Source: Gammaproteobacteria bacterium (GTDB lineage Bacteria; Pseudomonadota; Gammaproteobacteria; Chromatiales; Chromatiaceae). From it: a stretch of 64,000 nucleotides of DNA. Made by a program: the position numbers and the translations under genes. This document shows, piece by piece, positions 18,401 through 26,488 of the stretch. Within the stretch, counting starts at the first letter, position 1. Each line of letters opens with the position of its first letter. The DNA lies in contig RZZN01000016.1 of NCBI GenBank assembly GCA_009929855.1, positions 1 through 64,000 on the forward strand, read 5' to 3'. The notes under the pieces are model-generated. The model was given only the letters and a program-made list of their open reading frames with translations. It did no database searches and was not told the DNA's origin.

Positions 18401-18555
18401 ACAACCTGATCGAGCGCTATGACACTGCCGCCACCCCGGCCTTAGCGGCCTTCATCGGCGAGTCCGGACTGGGGAGCTGGACCCTCAGCGTCTCCGACCA
18501 TGCCGGGCGCGACCTCGGCAAGCTCAATGCCTGGGGTCTGCGGGTGCGCTGCTGA
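15466..18555 (+). CDS. Subtilisin-like S8 serine protease with two C-terminal proprotein-convertase P-domains
   Basis: 1029 aa. The catalytic triad is visible: Asp in CDTGID (about residue 284), His in SGHGTHVAG (about 339) and Ser in GGTSMATP (about 580), with the oxyanion Asn in AAGND. The first 260 residues resemble paired inhibitor-like prodomain repeats. Two P-domains (about 790-905 and 915-1028) share IPDNDP openings and TYIGDL/TWIGDL strands. No signal peptide or N-terminal membrane helix is seen, which is odd for an enzyme with P-domains, so it may stay inside or leave by an unconventional route. The start follows a good GAGAGGAGA ribosome site. Substrate unknown. Confidence 0.92.
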   Translation: MERTLKVFCSGPEQDRLAAQIPVLERYAGFVLTRLPEQAAQALGSRYPLEDITDQFQIPIGERRIDTDLPRVEASGRTRTHPDYKGERQLTPGEHHYLVQFIGPIKPEWLTDVEAVGGGLREPQAAFSYLVKADEQGIARIAALPFVRWTGHLSHRDRIAPSALAGAERTADEVGAELPRTRVLPGLYSVSFFDPDTLEQAREAIGELGFQILQVDPNTRIMIVEAPAAKGRLKAIRALSAVHGVRMIREQRLKRTSNDIAPRLMGATRTLSANGLGLDGAGETIGVCDTGIDTGDPATLHADFRGRLAWVRSYPIGDSFRPYIDNPGGDDGPADLDSGHGTHVAGSVLGDGTESLGLSGLEGPIRGLAHQARLVFQAVEQEMKWKNPAYYQEIGRFLLAGIPDDLGTLFGDAYDHEVRIHSNSWGGGDPGEYDDQCAQLDRFVWEHPDFCVLVAAGNDGTDQDGDGRINPMSVTSPATAKNCICIGACENERPRFNSERYGDWWSSDYPVAPYHTDPMADDPDQVVAFSSRGPTKDGRVRPDLVAPGTFVLSTRSSMIAPNNNAWAALASSRKYFHMGGTSMATPLAAGAAALVRQFLRRDQDIASPSAALIKAVLIAGARRLPGIAAAGTQLDDEQGFGRVDLDASLAPPAPARALYLDLTTGLATGEVWSRELEVTSSDVPLRVVMVYSDYPGERLVNNLNLLLIGPDGRRHVGNGGGDGALTMDSTNNMELVQIPVPQPGTWRIEVVASNVPRPTQPFAMTIIGPLGTHDEDVNAPTPIRAESHPELAIPDNDPGGVADAITLTHPGNLISVAVTLDIRHTYIGDLVVTLIAPDATRVILHSRQGASADDLRKRYDVHSTAGLASLAGKPIAGAWRLTIADLAQRDLGTLRGWSLEILPEASGWEELAATPGIGIPDNDPRGISDSLVTTRSGVIKELEVSVDITHTWIGDLRVTLTSPSGTTAVIHQRSGGSRDNLIERYDTAATPALAAFIGESGLGSWTLSVSDHAGRDLGKLNAWGLRVRC

Positions 18556-19096
18556 GGCTGGGCGAGCAGCAACGCACCCGCCCCTGGAGCTCGAGCGTCG
18601 CGACGGCGTCGCGTCGTCAGGCGGGAAGCACAGCGCATCCCGCCGAACCCCGTGACGAGGTTGCAGTCTCAGGAGCCGCATCCCGCCGAACCCCGCTCAG
18701 CGCTTGGAGAATGGCAACGCCCGCCACCGTCGTTCGAGACGGCCGGACAGAGTCCAATGGAATCACCCGTTCTCCGGGGACTCGAGCAGAACTTGATCGA
18801 TGGTGTCTTCGCTGTGCGGGGCTCGGAGTTGGGATCGAGGTCGGGTCAGGCGTGCAATGCCCATCCTGCCCTTGCCAGAGCCCGAGCCCGAGCCCGAGCA
18901 GGCAGAATGGCGCCAGTCCCAAGCACCGCGCCGACGCCAGCGTCCAAAGGGATCCCTGAGCGTCAGGGACTGAGCAAGACCCCTTTTGCCTTTATGATTG
19001 GCATCCAGTCCAAGATAAACCGGATTCACTGGAGCGGCGCGCAACGAGGCCGGTGCGCACATCCCGGTCGTCCGCTGACCAGGTCGAGGTTTACAG
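18556..19096 (+). other. 541-base intergenic region with short direct repeats and one hairpin
   Basis: No convincing gene. It holds two copies of a 17-base direct repeat (18635-18651 and 18678-18694), a GAGCCC hexamer run (18878-18900) and a perfect 7-base hairpin with a 3-base loop (18953-18969) that could end transcription from the protease gene, though no T-run follows directly. Promoter elements for the next gene were not identified. Confidence 0.5.
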
Positions 19097-19513
19097 ATGT
19101 CCGTACACTGCTTTACCTACGGCACGCTGATGTGCCCCGAGATCATGTCGGCGGTCAGCGGCCGCGCACTCGGAGGCGAGCCGGCAACACTCCTCGGTTA
19201 CTCGCGTCACGCGGTGCGTGACCAAGACTACCCCGGGATCAAGCCGGTCGCCGGCGCTCGCGTGCAGGGCGTGCTTTACCGAAACCTCGACACCCTGGCG
19301 CTCAGGCGGCTCGACGCCTTCGAGGGCGAGCAATATCAACGCGCAACCATCGAAGTGATCCTCCCCGATGGTCACCGGGTCAGCGCGGATACCTATGTGA
19401 TCAAGCCCGAGCATGCCTCGATCCTGCTGCCTGGCGAATGGGATTTCGACAGCTTTCTGGCTGTGGGAAAGGCGCGCTTCCAGTCGCGTTACCCGGGATT
19501 CTCCCGCATCTGA
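19097..19513 (+). CDS. Gamma-glutamylcyclotransferase / AIG2-like protein
   Basis: 138 aa with the GGCT-like fold signatures: FTYGTLM at the N-terminus, LLGYSRHAV, and VQGVLYR followed by LDAFEG, the acidic residue position used as general acid/base in this family. These enzymes cyclise gamma-glutamyl amines, releasing 5-oxoproline, but many bacterial members have no known substrate. It stands alone; neighbours give no pathway. Start chosen at the ATG right before VHCFTYG, after a weak GAGG-like site. Confidence 0.85.
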   Translation: MSVHCFTYGTLMCPEIMSAVSGRALGGEPATLLGYSRHAVRDQDYPGIKPVAGARVQGVLYRNLDTLALRRLDAFEGEQYQRATIEVILPDGHRVSADTYVIKPEHASILLPGEWDFDSFLAVGKARFQSRYPGFSRI

Positions 19514-19568
19514 TCCACCCCTCAGCCGAAACAGGACTCAACCCCAACAGCCGTCAGCTCCTTTACTC

Positions 19569-19610
19569 GAAACAGTGAAAAAAAGTTTCAGTTTCATTAA
19601 GTTGTATAAT
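19569..19610 (+). promoter_or_regulatory. AT-rich hairpin and consensus TATAAT box upstream of the binding-protein/GGDEF sensor gene
   Basis: An A/T-rich inverted repeat (19569-19580 with 19586-19595, 2-base bulge, 5-base loop) is followed by a perfect TATAAT at 19605-19610. No good -35 box lies at 16-18 bases. If TATAAT is the -10, transcription would begin within a few bases of the ATG at 19615, giving a leaderless message. The hairpin could instead end transcription of the preceding gene. Confidence 0.35.
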
Positions 19611-19614
19611 TGAC

Positions 19615-21786
19615 ATGATCGATACCCGCAAGAAAGCATGGTGCGCGCCGGACCCACCCGCCGACAGACGGACCATCTTTCTGCGACGACCACTCCCACG
19701 CGCAGATCGCGTCGGCGCCCATCGCCCGGTCCTGACTCGCGGCCATGCACGCGCCTGTGCGCTGCTCGGCGCGCTCGTCTGCGCGCTGGTCTGCGCGGGC
19801 CGGCCGGCCTGGGCCATGGAGATCGTCACGCTCCAGCTCAAATGGACCCATGCCTTCCAGTTCGCCGGCTATTACGCGGCACTGTCGCAAGGCTACTACC
19901 GCGAGGCCGGTCTGGATGTGCGTCTGCTGGAGGCGAGTCCAGGCATCGACCCGCTGGAATCCGTGTTGTCCGGCCAGGCCCAGTATGGTGTCGGGACCAG
20001 CAGTTTGCTCCTGGCCCGCCAGGCCGGTCAGCCAGTCGTGGTCCTGGCGGTGATCTTCCAGCACTCGCCGCTGGTGCTAGTGGTCCGTCCGGGGGATACC
20101 CCCGAGGGGATTGCGAGCATCCACGACATCGTCGGCAAGCGGGTGATGATCGAGCCGCAGTCCGATGAGCTGATCGCCTATCTGAAGCAGGAAGGCATCA
20201 CGCCCGATCAGTTTGTCCAATTGCCCCACAGTCACGACCACCAAGATCTGATCGAAGGGCGAGTGGACGCCATGAGCGCCTACGTCACCTATGAGCCCTA
20301 TTTTCTGGACCGTGCCGGGATCAAGTACAACACCTATACGCCACGCTCCGGCGGCATCGATTTCTTTGGCGACAACCTCTTCACCACCGAGCAGGAGCTG
20401 AAGGCGCATCCCGAACGGGTGCGGGCCTTTCGCGAGGCCAGTCTGCGCGGCTGGCAATACGCGATGGACCATACCGAGGAGATCATCGATCTCATCCTCG
20501 CCCAGTATTCCAGTGCGCATTCACGGGAATTCCTCGTATTCGAGGCCGAGCGCATGGCGTCGCTGCTGCGCGCGGACCTCGTGGACGTCGGCTACATGAG
20601 CCGGGGCCGCTGGCGCCACATCGCCGACACCTACGCGAACGTGGGCCTGCTCCCGCTCGACCTTTCGCTCGATGGCTTTCTCTATGATCTGGACAGACCC
20701 ACTGACCTGACCCGACTCTACATCGTGTTGGCACTCTTGGCCGTCTCGAGTGCCATTGCACTCCATATCTCGCGCGTCAATCGCCGTCTCGCCTTGGCCC
20801 TGGAGGAGAAGTCACGCAGCGAGGAGCGACACCGCATCATCTTCCAGACCACGGCCTCGGCGGGTGTCGTCTGGCGCGATGGCTTCATCGTGACCGACTG
20901 GAACCGCCAGGCCGAGGTGCTGTTCGGCTGGCGACGCGAGGAGGTGCTCGGCCGGAGCTTCGTCGATTTCCTGCTACCGGAGACCGCGCGCAAGCAGCTC
21001 ACACCAACCTTTGCGCAACTGTTGCATGAGAACATCTTGCCACATACCGTCAATGACAACCTGACTCGGGACGGCCGTCTGATCACCTGCGAGTGGTTCA
21101 ATGCCTGGCTGCCCGAGCGACCGGGCGCGCCGCACGAGGTCGTGTCGCTGGCCAATGACATCAGCGAGCGACGGCGTCTGGAAGAGGAGATCCGTCAGCT
21201 CGCCTTCTACGATCCGCTCACCCAGGTGCCCAATCGGCGTCTACTACAGGATCGTCTCGGTCGCGTCCTGGCCACGCGGCGGCGCCATGGCGGTCATGGC
21301 GCGCTCATGTTCCTCGACCTCGACAACTTCAAGCCGCTCAACGACACCCATGGCCATGCGGTCGGCGATCTCCTGCTGGTCGAGGTGGCGCGGCGGCTCA
21401 CCGCGTGCGTGCGCGAAACGGACACGATTGCCCGTTTTGGAGGCGATGAATTCATCGTTCTGCTCGACGAGTTGGATGAGGATCGGGCGCGGGCCATCGA
21501 GGATGCCGAGCACATCGCGCTCCAGATCCTCAACCGGCTGGCCGAACCCTACCGACTCACCGGCGTGGATGGCACGACCGCCATCGATCATCGGTGCACG
21601 GTGAGCATCGGACTGGCGCTGCTCGATGGCGACGCGGACGAGGAAGATGCCCTAAGGCGTGCCGATACCGCCATGTATGGCGCCAAGGAGGCCGGTCGCA
21701 ACCGCGTCATGGCCGATACCGGCTCACCCAGCGCGACCTTGGTCCGAGGCGACGAGCAGTCCCATCGCCGTCTGCATCCGCTCTAG
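19615..21786 (+). CDS. Periplasmic NMT1/THI5-type binding domain fused to PAS and active-looking GGDEF domain
   Basis: 723 aa. A signal sequence ends near AWAM (about residue 68) after a long basic N-region. Then comes an NMT1/THI5-like solute-binding domain (about 70-350; KWTHAFQFAGYYAA, IEPQSDELIAYL), a membrane helix (about 362-382), PAS (about 400-520) and GGDEF (about 525-695). The signature GGDEF is intact (about 603-607), so it should make cyclic-di-GMP. The layout implies a sensor that reads a pyrimidine- or thiamine-precursor-like ligand in the periplasm. Ligand is inferred from family resemblance only. The only in-frame ATG after the upstream stop is 19615. Confidence 0.92.
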   Translation: MIDTRKKAWCAPDPPADRRTIFLRRPLPRADRVGAHRPVLTRGHARACALLGALVCALVCAGRPAWAMEIVTLQLKWTHAFQFAGYYAALSQGYYREAGLDVRLLEASPGIDPLESVLSGQAQYGVGTSSLLLARQAGQPVVVLAVIFQHSPLVLVVRPGDTPEGIASIHDIVGKRVMIEPQSDELIAYLKQEGITPDQFVQLPHSHDHQDLIEGRVDAMSAYVTYEPYFLDRAGIKYNTYTPRSGGIDFFGDNLFTTEQELKAHPERVRAFREASLRGWQYAMDHTEEIIDLILAQYSSAHSREFLVFEAERMASLLRADLVDVGYMSRGRWRHIADTYANVGLLPLDLSLDGFLYDLDRPTDLTRLYIVLALLAVSSAIALHISRVNRRLALALEEKSRSEERHRIIFQTTASAGVVWRDGFIVTDWNRQAEVLFGWRREEVLGRSFVDFLLPETARKQLTPTFAQLLHENILPHTVNDNLTRDGRLITCEWFNAWLPERPGAPHEVVSLANDISERRRLEEEIRQLAFYDPLTQVPNRRLLQDRLGRVLATRRRHGGHGALMFLDLDNFKPLNDTHGHAVGDLLLVEVARRLTACVRETDTIARFGGDEFIVLLDELDEDRARAIEDAEHIALQILNRLAEPYRLTGVDGTTAIDHRCTVSIGLALLDGDADEEDALRRADTAMYGAKEAGRNRVMADTGSPSATLVRGDEQSHRRLHPL

Positions 21787-22218
21787 CCTATCGAGGATCA
21801 GTGCGCGAGCGTACTGAATCAGACCATTGAGCAAAGACAATCTGGGCAGGGCATCGTTCGCCCAAAGGAGCCCGGGCGTCCTCGCCCCGAGGAAGGAGAT
21901 GCAGGACACGCACCCCGAGGCACGGTGCTCATGGGGGCGTTGTACTTACCCGCGGGCCCGCGAAGATCCTCACTCGGGGCCTGGAGGCCCCGACTCCTCT
22001 GAGGTCTGGAGGCTCCGACTCCTTTGGGGTCTGGAGGCCCCGACTCCTCTGAGGTCTGGAGGCTCCGACTCCTTTGGGGCCATGGGCCCGATCCTCGCTC
22101 CGTTCGTCTCCCGCTCCGCTCGGCACGCGCCCTGCTTTGAGATGGCAGACGACCCGGTATACTCTGGCACGAGAAGCGCTTGACTCCATCAGCGCGGCAT
22201 GATGTCTCGAATCCATCC
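21787..22218 (+). other. 432-base intergenic region holding a tandem repeat block
   Basis: No gene is supported. Apart from the repeat block annotated separately (21981-22080), it is GC-rich unique sequence. Small frames on both strands across the repeat are repetitive and not credible as proteins. Confidence 0.5.
21981..22080. repeat. Tandem repeat: two 50-bp units, each made of two similar 25-bp sub-units
   Basis: Bases 21981-22030 and 22031-22080 match at 49 of 50 positions. Each 50-base unit is itself two related 25-base parts beginning CTGGAGGC and continuing CCGACTCCT, differing at a few positions, so the array is four 25-mers of alternating A/B type. It lies upstream of the BrkB-family gene. 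The near-perfect 50-base identity indicates recent duplication. Confidence 0.95.
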
Positions 22219-23613
22219 ATGAAGACGACCGAATCCCTCAATGAGCGCATCGACTCGCTGCTCTGGAGCCGCCCGCTCGATGCGCTGCCGCCTTGGCGTG
22301 CCGCACCGATCTGGGTCGGTCGTCTCATCTACGCCCTGATCCGCGACCTGACCCAGGGCTATCTCTCGCTGCAGGCGATGAGCCTGGTCTATACGACCTT
22401 GCTTTCACTGGTGCCCTTGCTCGCGGTGACCTTCTCGGCCTTGAAGGGATTCGGTGTGCACAATCAGCTCGAGCCCCTGCTCTTGAAGGCATTCGAGCCT
22501 CTGGGTGAGAGCGGCGTCGAGATCACCACGCTGATCATCGGCTTCGTCGACAACATGCGGGTGGGCGTGCTGGGATCGGTCGGGCTGGCCATCCTCATCT
22601 ATACAGTGATCTCGCTGATCCAGAAGATCGAGCAGGTCTTCAATTTCACCTGGCGTGTCTCGAAGCAGCGCTCCTTTGCCCAGGGGTTCAGCAAGTATCT
22701 GAGCGTCTTGCTGGTGGGTCCGCTGCTCTTCGTCTCGGCACTCGGACTCTCGGCCTCGGTCGGCGGCAATGCCTTCGTCCAATCGATCATCGCGGCAAAA
22801 CCCTTGGGCGATCTGTGGAGGCTGCTCGGCGAGCTCGGACCCTATCTGATGATCTCGCTGACCTTCGCCTTCTTCTATGTCTTCGTGCCCAATACCCGGG
22901 TCAAGGTCTCATCCGCGCTGGTCGGCGCGCTGATCGCTGGTGTGCTCTGGGTGGTGATCGGTGGGATCTTCGCCTCCTTCATGGCCAGCTCGACCCGCTA
23001 CATGGCGATCTACTCGAGTCTGGCGATCCTCATCCTGCTGATGATCTGGATCTATATCGCCTGGCTGATCCTGTTGGTCGGGGCGAGCATCGCCTTCTAT
23101 CATCAGCATCCGGAATATCTGGCGATCCGCTCGCATGAGCTGCGCTTGAGCAATCGTCAGCGCGAGCGGCTCACCTTGACCCTGGCCGGTGAGATCGCGC
23201 GCCGCTATGAGCGGGGTGAGCCACCCTGGAGCTGTGAGGCGCTCGCGCGGCACCTGGGGGTCCCCAAGACCAATGCCGAGCGGATGCTGGAGGTGCTCCA
23301 GCATGAAGGATTCCTGTTGCGCACACTGGATGATCCACCGGCCTTCGTCCCGGCACGCCCGCTGGGCCAAATCCCACTGAAGGCGCTCTTGGATGCGGCG
23401 CGTTGCTGGGAGGAGCGTGAGAGTGGTTGCCGCGGCACGCCGCCCGCGGGCGAGATCGGGCGAATCGAGCGGGCGATCGACCAGGCACTCGAGCAGGCGC
23501 TCGCGGGCTCGACCCTCGCCGACCTAGCGCGCGCGATGGCTGACCCGGCGACTGTGCCGTCCACCGATCCGGACTCGCCGAGCCGCGGGCCCGAGGGTGG
23601 GCCGCGGTGCTGA
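22219..23613 (+). CDS. YihY/BrkB family inner-membrane protein with C-terminal winged-helix domain
   Basis: About 464 aa. The N-terminal 280 residues show the six-helix BrkB/YihY pattern, with SLQAMSLVYTTLLSLVPLLA in the first helix region and FVPNTRVK before the last helices. Residues about 300-390 are a winged-helix segment typical of longer members. The family was once called RNase BN by mistake; its transport role is unknown. I start at the ATG 22219 before KTTESLNER rather than 22180. Its stop lies one base from the stop of the convergent alpha-E gene, leaving no room for a terminator between them. Confidence 0.88.
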   Translation: MKTTESLNERIDSLLWSRPLDALPPWRAAPIWVGRLIYALIRDLTQGYLSLQAMSLVYTTLLSLVPLLAVTFSALKGFGVHNQLEPLLLKAFEPLGESGVEITTLIIGFVDNMRVGVLGSVGLAILIYTVISLIQKIEQVFNFTWRVSKQRSFAQGFSKYLSVLLVGPLLFVSALGLSASVGGNAFVQSIIAAKPLGDLWRLLGELGPYLMISLTFAFFYVFVPNTRVKVSSALVGALIAGVLWVVIGGIFASFMASSTRYMAIYSSLAILILLMIWIYIAWLILLVGASIAFYHQHPEYLAIRSHELRLSNRQRERLTLTLAGEIARRYERGEPPWSCEALARHLGVPKTNAERMLEVLQHEGFLLRTLDDPPAFVPARPLGQIPLKALLDAARCWEERESGCRGTPPAGEIGRIERAIDQALEQALAGSTLADLARAMADPATVPSTDPDSPSRGPEGGPRC

Positions 23614-23614
23614 A

Positions 23615-24580
23615 TCATCCCTGCGATTGCGATTGCGTCTGGCCGTCCAAGGGGGGTGGAAACCAGGTGCTGGCAATCGCTTGGTGCAGATCACCGATCC
23701 CGACCTGAAGCCTGTCGATGAAGTGATGCAGCTGTAATTGATCGAGCTGCCAGGGTGCCGTGCTCGCGAGATCTTCGTCAAGGCGCCCGGCGACCTGCAA
23801 CGCGGAGTCGTGGCGCGGCAGCTTGGCGAGACTCACGCGCAGAGCTTCGACACAGTGTCCGACCGAGCGCGGAAAGACCTGGTTGCGAAACAGGAAGCGC
23901 AGCACAGGCGCGCGCTGGACCCGCACCTGCTCGCTGCGCCGATAGGCCTGATAGGCGGTCATGGACTTGAGCACGCTCACCCACTGGATCGTTTCGAATG
24001 GGCTCAGCTCGGTGGTCTGCCGCGCGGACAGCAGGTTGGCCGAGCGTACATCGATGATGCGAGTGGTCATATCGGCGCGCTCGAGGAAACGGCCGAGGCG
24101 CAGAAAATCGTAGCCCTGGTCATGGAGCATGGTGCCAGAGAGCAGTCCGGTCATGTTGTGGGCGCCTTGAATCACCCGCTTGAGATAGGCATGCCGGCCA
24201 CCCTTGGTCATCCCCTTGGCGAGATCCTCGCGGGCGAAGAGATAGATCTCGTTGAGCAGCTCCCAGCTCTCGCGCGGGATGAAATCGCGAATGGTGCGAC
24301 AGTTCTCGCGCGCCGCGGCCAGAGCGGAGAGGATCGAGCCGGCGTTGCGCTCGTCACCGATCAGAAAGCGCACCACCTGTCGCTCTCCATACTCCTTGAA
24401 GTGCTCCTCGAACAGCGCGTTCGCCCCCGTGATATCGACCAAGGGGCGCCAGCCCGGGGCGATGCCCTTCGGCAAGTCCAATAGCAGGTTGGCATTGACC
24501 GCGACGATGCGCGCCGTGTTCTCGGCCCGCTCGACATAACGGGCCATCCAGTAGATGTTTTCTGCAACGCGCGACAGCAT
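23615..24580 (-). CDS. Alpha-E domain protein (DUF403 family)
   Basis: 321 aa, nearly all helical, opening with MLSRVAENIYWMARYVERAE, the hallmark of the alpha-E family, and carrying FIPRESWELLNEIY further in. Alpha-E proteins are consistently encoded beside circularly permuted ATP-grasp ligases and are thought to be part of a peptide- or amide-bond-forming system. Here the ATP-grasp gene is 63 bases upstream in the same direction. A GAGGT site precedes the ATG by 8 bases. The molecular role is unknown. Confidence 0.93.
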   Translation of the reverse strand: MLSRVAENIYWMARYVERAENTARIVAVNANLLLDLPKGIAPGWRPLVDITGANALFEEHFKEYGERQVVRFLIGDERNAGSILSALAAARENCRTIRDFIPRESWELLNEIYLFAREDLAKGMTKGGRHAYLKRVIQGAHNMTGLLSGTMLHDQGYDFLRLGRFLERADMTTRIIDVRSANLLSARQTTELSPFETIQWVSVLKSMTAYQAYRRSEQVRVQRAPVLRFLFRNQVFPRSVGHCVEALRVSLAKLPRHDSALQVAGRLDEDLASTAPWQLDQLQLHHFIDRLQVGIGDLHQAIASTWFPPPLDGQTQSQSQG

Positions 24581-24643
24581 GGTCTGCGACCTCGGTGCTC
24601 GATGGGGGTTCGCCGTAGGGGACGCTGAGGATTGTTCGGCCGC

Positions 24644-26107
24644 TCAATCGCCGGGCTCGGGCGGCTCGGGCACGATCCAGGTGTCCTTGCTCCCCCCGCC
24701 CTGCGACGAGTTCACCACGAGTGAGCCCTTGCGCATCGCCACCCGGGTCAAGCCACCCATGGTCACCTGTTGACGCTCCGCCGAGAGGATGAAGGGACGC
24801 AAATCCACGTGCCGCGGCTCCAAACGTGAGCCGATGATGGTGGGGACGGTCGAAAGTCTCAGCGCCGGCTGGGCGATGTAGTTGCGGGGGTCGCGCTTGA
24901 TCCGCTCGGCGCACTGCTCGCGCTCGGCCTTGGTCGAGGCCGGACCGATCAGCATGCCGTAGCCGCCCGATTCGTTAGCGGGTTTCACCACCAATGATTC
25001 CATGTGCTCCAGTGTATAGGCCAGGGCATCCGCCTCCATGCATCGATAGGTCGGCACATTGGGGATGATGGGCTCGGCGTCCAGGTAGTAGCGGATCAGA
25101 TCGGGGACGAAGGCATAGACAACCTTGTCGTCGGCGACACCTGCGCCGGGTGCGTTCGCCAGCGCGACCCGCCCCGCCTTCCAAGCCCGCATCAGACCAG
25201 GAACACCCAGGGCCGAATCGGGCAGGAAGGCCTCCGGGTCGAGGAAAAGGTCATCGATCCGTCGATAGACGACATCGACCCGCTCCGGTCCATCGACCGT
25301 GCGCATGTAGACACAATCATCGCTGTCGACGAAGAGGTCGCGCCCCTCCACCAGCTCGCAGCCCATCTGCTGAGCCAGATAGGCATGCTCGAAATAGGCC
25401 GAGTTGTAGATGCCCGGCGTGAGGACGACCACCGTAGGATCATCGCCGGGTCGGGGCGAGAGCGCTGCCAGTGTGTCGAAGAGCTGGGAGGGATAATCGT
25501 CCACGGGCAGAGGTGCGTAATGCTCGAACAGCTCGGGCAGGACACGCTTGATGACCAGACGGTTCTCCAGCATGTAGGACACGCCCGAGGGCACGCGCAG
25601 ATTGTCCTCCAACACATAGAAGGTGCCGTCGGCATCGCGCACCAGATCGGAGCCGCAGATGTGCGCCCAGATCCCCAGGGGTGGATTCATCCCGACACAC
25701 TGCGGGCGAAAGTTCACCGACTTGGCCAAGACCTCGGCTGGTAGGATGGCGTCGCGGATCACGCGCTGCTCATGGTAGAGGTCATCGATGAAGAGGTTGA
25801 GTGCCTGCACCCGTTGGCGCAATCCAGCCTCCACCCGCGCCCACTCGGACTGCGGGATGATTCGCGGGATGATGTCGCAGGGCCAGGCGCGATCGATGGT
25901 CCCACCCTCCTCCGAATAGACGGTGAAGGTGATGCCCATCTCCTTGATCGAGACATTGGCCGCCTCTTGACGGGCCACCAGCTCGGCGGCGCCGAGGTCC
26001 TCGAGATCGGCAAGCAGGCCGGCGATCGCACGGTGGCCCTGACCACCACCAGAGACCAGCTCGTCATAGCACCCATTGGTCGGATCATCATTCCAATCAA
26101 TCGTCAT
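24644..26107 (-). CDS. Circularly permuted ATP-grasp ligase (DUF404/DUF407 family)
   Basis: 487 aa. Family hallmarks include TFTVYSEEGGTIDRAWP near the N-terminus, the ATP-grasp glycine-rich/lysine segment VVKPANESGGYGMLIGP, and MRKGSLVVNSSQGGGSKDTW at the end. ATP-grasp enzymes join a carboxylate to an amine through acyl-phosphate; this clade is proposed to build short peptides or tag proteins. It is paired with the alpha-E gene. The transglutaminase and Ntn-hydrolase partners often found with this pair are absent here, but a retropepsin-like protease gene lies just upstream in the same direction. Substrate unknown. Confidence 0.93.
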   Translation of the reverse strand: MTIDWNDDPTNGCYDELVSGGGQGHRAIAGLLADLEDLGAAELVARQEAANVSIKEMGITFTVYSEEGGTIDRAWPCDIIPRIIPQSEWARVEAGLRQRVQALNLFIDDLYHEQRVIRDAILPAEVLAKSVNFRPQCVGMNPPLGIWAHICGSDLVRDADGTFYVLEDNLRVPSGVSYMLENRLVIKRVLPELFEHYAPLPVDDYPSQLFDTLAALSPRPGDDPTVVVLTPGIYNSAYFEHAYLAQQMGCELVEGRDLFVDSDDCVYMRTVDGPERVDVVYRRIDDLFLDPEAFLPDSALGVPGLMRAWKAGRVALANAPGAGVADDKVVYAFVPDLIRYYLDAEPIIPNVPTYRCMEADALAYTLEHMESLVVKPANESGGYGMLIGPASTKAEREQCAERIKRDPRNYIAQPALRLSTVPTIIGSRLEPRHVDLRPFILSAERQQVTMGGLTRVAMRKGSLVVNSSQGGGSKDTWIVPEPPEPGD

Positions 26108-26488
26108 GGCTCAGGCTCACAGAGCAGATCGTGGGAAACACCGCATCACGAGGGGTCGCGACCCGGCTTGGCACAACCCGAGCCGCAAGACACCCTGTGA
26201 CCAAGGATGCCGCGGGCACGAGGCCCCCAGGGTCTGTCCATGGTCGGGATCGAATGGGCGCGGTCAGGATCTCGATGCTTGCTTAAGCAAACATCAGACC
26301 AACGATTAGAGCAGATCACTCCAGTGGGGGCAGGCGCCTCATGGACCTGGCAACGCGGATCTCATCGGCCCATGGCCCCGAGCGCGCGCGCGACCACTGG
26401 GATACTGGGACGCACCCTGACGGCGCACCGCCCCCAGATCCGCGATCGATAGGACCGCTCAGCGGTGATCTGGATCCACTCGATCCGC
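26108..26488. other. 381-base gap between ATP-grasp and retropepsin-like genes
   Basis: No gene, tRNA, strong promoter or terminator was recognised. The region is GC-rich with an alternating GC stretch near 26380. Its length argues against tight co-transcription of the protease gene with the ATP-grasp gene, although both read on the minus strand. Confidence 0.45.

Noticed and set aside
22180-22218. Upstream start for the BrkB gene
   Set aside because: The first 13 codons differ from the family's usual N-terminus and the ATG at 22219 fits better.
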